Shown here: positions 62,383-64,000 of the stretch, piece by piece
Layout: the number at the start of each line of letters is the position of its first letter
How positions within the stretch are numbered: the stretch's first letter is position 1
NCBI GenBank assembly: GCA_903863035.1
Contig: CAIPAT010000301.1
Coordinates: 1 to 64,000, forward strand
Direction: 5' to 3'
Source: an uncultured Lentisphaeria bacterium
GTDB lineage: Bacteria; Verrucomicrobiota; Lentisphaeria; Victivallales; Victivallaceae
DNA: 64,000 nucleotides
Made by a program: the position numbers and the translations under genes
The notes under the pieces: generated by a model
Seen by the model: the letters and a program-made list of their open reading frames with translations, nothing else
Database searches by the model: none
Told to the model about the DNA's origin: nothing

Positions 62383-63210
62383 ATGATGAAAAATCTAGTG
62401 CTTTTAGTGGTTTTGACGGTTTGCTTTTGCGCATGCCATAGTTTAAGCGCAGTAGTCGCCAAAGATGAAGCCAACGTGGAAAGTTATCGTGAGGCCGCTG
62501 AACAAGGCGATGCGCAAGCTCAGAATAATCTTGGTATGTGCTATGCCAAAGGCGATGGCGTCGTTGAGGATAAAGCCGAATCCGTAAAATGGTATCGCAA
62601 AGCTGCCGAACAGGGATATGCGGAAGCCCAGTACAATCTTGGCGCGTGCTATGCCAAAGGCGAAGGTGTCGCCAAAGATATAGCAGAGGCGGTGAAGTGG
62701 TATCGTAAAGCCGCCGAACAGGGCGATGCAATGGCACGGTATAATCTTGGTTTATGCTATGACAAAGGCGAAGGCTTTGCCAAGGCTGAAGCCAACTCCG
62801 TAAGTTATCGCAAAGCCGCTGAACAGGGCGATGCGCAATCACAGAATAATCTTGGCGTGTGCTATGCCAGAGGCGAAGGTGTCGCCAAAGATAAGGCTGA
62901 GTCCGTAAAGTGGTATCGTAAAGCCGCTGAACAGGGATATGTGAAAGCCCAGTATAATCTTGGCGTGTGCTTCGCCGGAGGCGAGGGTGTTGCCAAAGAC
63001 CAAGCCGAAGCTGTGAAATGGTTCCTTAAAGCCGCTGGACAGGGTGATGCGGAAGCCCAGTATAATCTTGGTGTGTGCTATGCCAAAGGCGAGGGTGTTG
63101 CCAAAGATGAAACCCAGGCAATAAAGTGGTTTCGTAAAGCTGCGGCAAATGATAATGAAGCGGTAAAGCATGCGGCAAATATTGCGCTGGGTGTTTTACA
63201 GGGGGAGTAA
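62383..63210 (+). CDS. Secreted Sel1-repeat protein
   Basis: A 275-residue exported protein. The signal peptide ends in a cysteine-rich patch (VCFCACHSLSA), so lipid attachment at one of these Cys is possible, though no clean lipobox is seen. The rest is six full 36-residue Sel1 units plus a degenerate seventh. The consensus is WYRKAAEQGDAEAQYNLGVC followed by YAKGEGVAKDKAESVK. The coding DNA is likewise a 108-bp tandem array, so copy number may vary. Sel1 proteins are solenoid scaffolds for protein partners; some mediate host interaction. Partner unknown. Confidence 0.93.
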   Translation: MMKNLVLLVVLTVCFCACHSLSAVVAKDEANVESYREAAEQGDAQAQNNLGMCYAKGDGVVEDKAESVKWYRKAAEQGYAEAQYNLGACYAKGEGVAKDIAEAVKWYRKAAEQGDAMARYNLGLCYDKGEGFAKAEANSVSYRKAAEQGDAQSQNNLGVCYARGEGVAKDKAESVKWYRKAAEQGYVKAQYNLGVCFAGGEGVAKDQAEAVKWFLKAAGQGDAEAQYNLGVCYAKGEGVAKDETQAIKWFRKAAANDNEAVKHAANIALGVLQGE

Positions 63211-63310
63211 TCCTGATTAGTTGTTTTGCCGCTGGTCAAATATGATTTAAGGGATATGATATTTTTCATTTCACTATTGACAAATATTAATTTTAGCGTA
63301 AATGTTAATA

Positions 63311-63587
63311 TATACTCTGCACTGTTGAAAATTTAAGAATAGACGAGCAGGATTGTAGATTGTATTTTTTCGATCCGACTGACAGTAGATATGAATATCG
63401 CATGAAGTAGGAACGGAAAAGGACAGCCGCAAGACGCTCGTCCCGTAATTGCGGGGTTGCGATCTTTCTAGTTTGGATTCGCACTCTTCGAGGCCTTCGA
63501 TACCCTGGTATCGGCAGCCTCTCAGAATACGAACCAATTCTCAAAATCTTCGCAATCTATGTTAAATTTTCAGCAGTGCAGAGTATA
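63311..63587. repeat. MITE-like repeat family B, copy 2 (inverted relative to copy 1)
   Basis: 277 bp, 100 bases beyond the Sel1 stop. The terminal inverted repeats begin TATACTCTGCACTG at both ends, with one mismatch over the first 26 positions. The interior matches copy 1 (37587-37862) along its whole length in the reverse orientation, including GATACCNGGGTATC and the CCCGYAATTGCGGG palindromes. Positions 9-14 of the ends differ from copy 1 but still pair with each other. Confidence 0.8.
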
Positions 63588-63641
63588 CATGTCGAATGCT
63601 GGAAAAAATAAACGGTATGGACTTTATAAGGATTTGAAATT

Positions 63642-64000
63642 ATGACAATACAACAAGGCCAATTATCCGTATCGCACAACGCTAATTTTATCAACTGGAC
63701 GATTAGAGTTAAAGAATACGACCTGATGCTGGACCGGAAAACAGGCGAATTGACCGCGAAAATATCCAGCGGTTTTAACGAGAAAACCGGAGAGGAAATA
63801 GCCGAGTCGATAACCATTGAACAATTGGTAAAAGACAATAATATCACCAGTGTTTTATTGCCCAACGGAGAAGGGTTGAGTTTAACTGATAAACGCGAAT
63901 ATTTCAATAGAGCTGCCGACCATTATTACTTGAGCCATACCTCAAAAAGCTATGAAGAATTAAAAGAGAGCGACTATTTTGAATTTAAAAGAAAAATGTG
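63642..64000 (+). CDS. Unrecognised protein, C-terminus off the window
   Basis: An open frame of 119 codons from ATG at 63642 to the window end, with no stop. AAGGATTTG lies 5-12 bases upstream, a good ribosome-binding site. The protein begins MTIQQGQLSVSHNANF and is hydrophilic, rich in Glu, Lys, Asn and Tyr (KEYDLMLDRKTGELTAKISS, KREYFNRAADHYYLSH). It has no signal peptide. I recognise no family in the visible part. It starts 55 bases after repeat B copy 2. Confidence 0.7.
   Translation, partial: MTIQQGQLSVSHNANFINWTIRVKEYDLMLDRKTGELTAKISSGFNEKTGEEIAESITIEQLVKDNNITSVLLPNGEGLSLTDKREYFNRAADHYYLSHTSKSYEELKESDYFEFKRKM

Noticed and set aside
62500-63170. 108-bp periodic repeats that could be taken for a DNA repeat element
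   Set aside because: They are explained by Sel1 protein repeats within a single gene.

Overview
The window looks like a chromosomal segment of an obligately anaerobic, polysaccharide-degrading bacterium, most likely of the Lentisphaerota/Verrucomicrobiota group. This is inferred from gene content only; no database was searched. The supporting features are pseudopilin-like proteins with an H-X9-DG-type ending or a LamG-like domain, large secreted proteins ending in carbohydrate-binding-like modules, a GH3 glycosidase, LacI control, a UroD-like methyltransferase relative, pyruvate:ferredoxin oxidoreductase, PPi-dependent phosphofructokinase, and a full set of oxygen-defence genes typical of strict anaerobes.

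Layout. 1-8.7 kb: a 5'-truncated pseudopilin, a 1356-residue secreted protein, a small secreted protein with a related C-terminal module, and a cytoplasmic GH3 enzyme with a PA14 insert. 8.9-12.6 kb: a six-gene minus-strand oxygen-defence operon (perR, rubrerythrin, superoxide reductase, ferritin, flavodiiron protein, rubredoxin) with a Fur-type operator upstream of perR and a terminator after rubredoxin. 12.8-16.4 kb: two tandem CBS proteins, a STAS protein and a short alanyl-tRNA synthetase. 17.4-25.6 kb: cobO-cbiA, an animal-like UDP-glucose dehydrogenase, PPi-PFK, gatCA and a thioredoxin-like TPR protein. 25.6-31.5 kb, minus strand: tolB-like, folC, lon and a LolA-like lipoprotein-sorting protein. 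31.7-37.5 kb: a DinG-type helicase, a RelE-type toxin-antitoxin pair, a LacI regulator and a UroD-like protein, set among REP-like hairpins and heptad repeats. 38-41.6 kb: nifJ. 42.5-48.1 kb: a type IIA topoisomerase pair and an M20 amidohydrolase. 48.1-50.2 kb: prfA, rpmE and a HIT protein.

50.2-59.4 kb is the most distinctive part. It holds an HPt protein, a stand-alone receiver, and two paralogous proteins that each fuse receiver, Ser/Thr kinase, one membrane span and zinc ribbons. Between the two lies a pseudopilin with a LamG-like domain. Next come another Ser/Thr kinase, an HD hydrolase and a membrane-anchored class III adenylate cyclase. It reads as a dedicated envelope-sensing signalling island that mixes His-Asp phosphorelay and Hanks-type phosphorylation. 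59.5-64 kb: a Schlafen AlbA_2 protein, an AhpD-like protein, pyrF, a Sel1-repeat lipoprotein and an unrecognised gene that runs off the end.

The intergenic DNA carries at least three unnamed repeat families. Family B is a 276-277 bp MITE-like element with about 30-bp terminal inverted repeats (37587-37862 and 63311-63587), whose two ends have co-varied within each copy. Family A is a 150-162 bp MITE-like element (16753-16914 and 37928-38077). Family C is a composite of small hairpins plus CTGACTY heptads (about 36079-36399 and 42079-42453).
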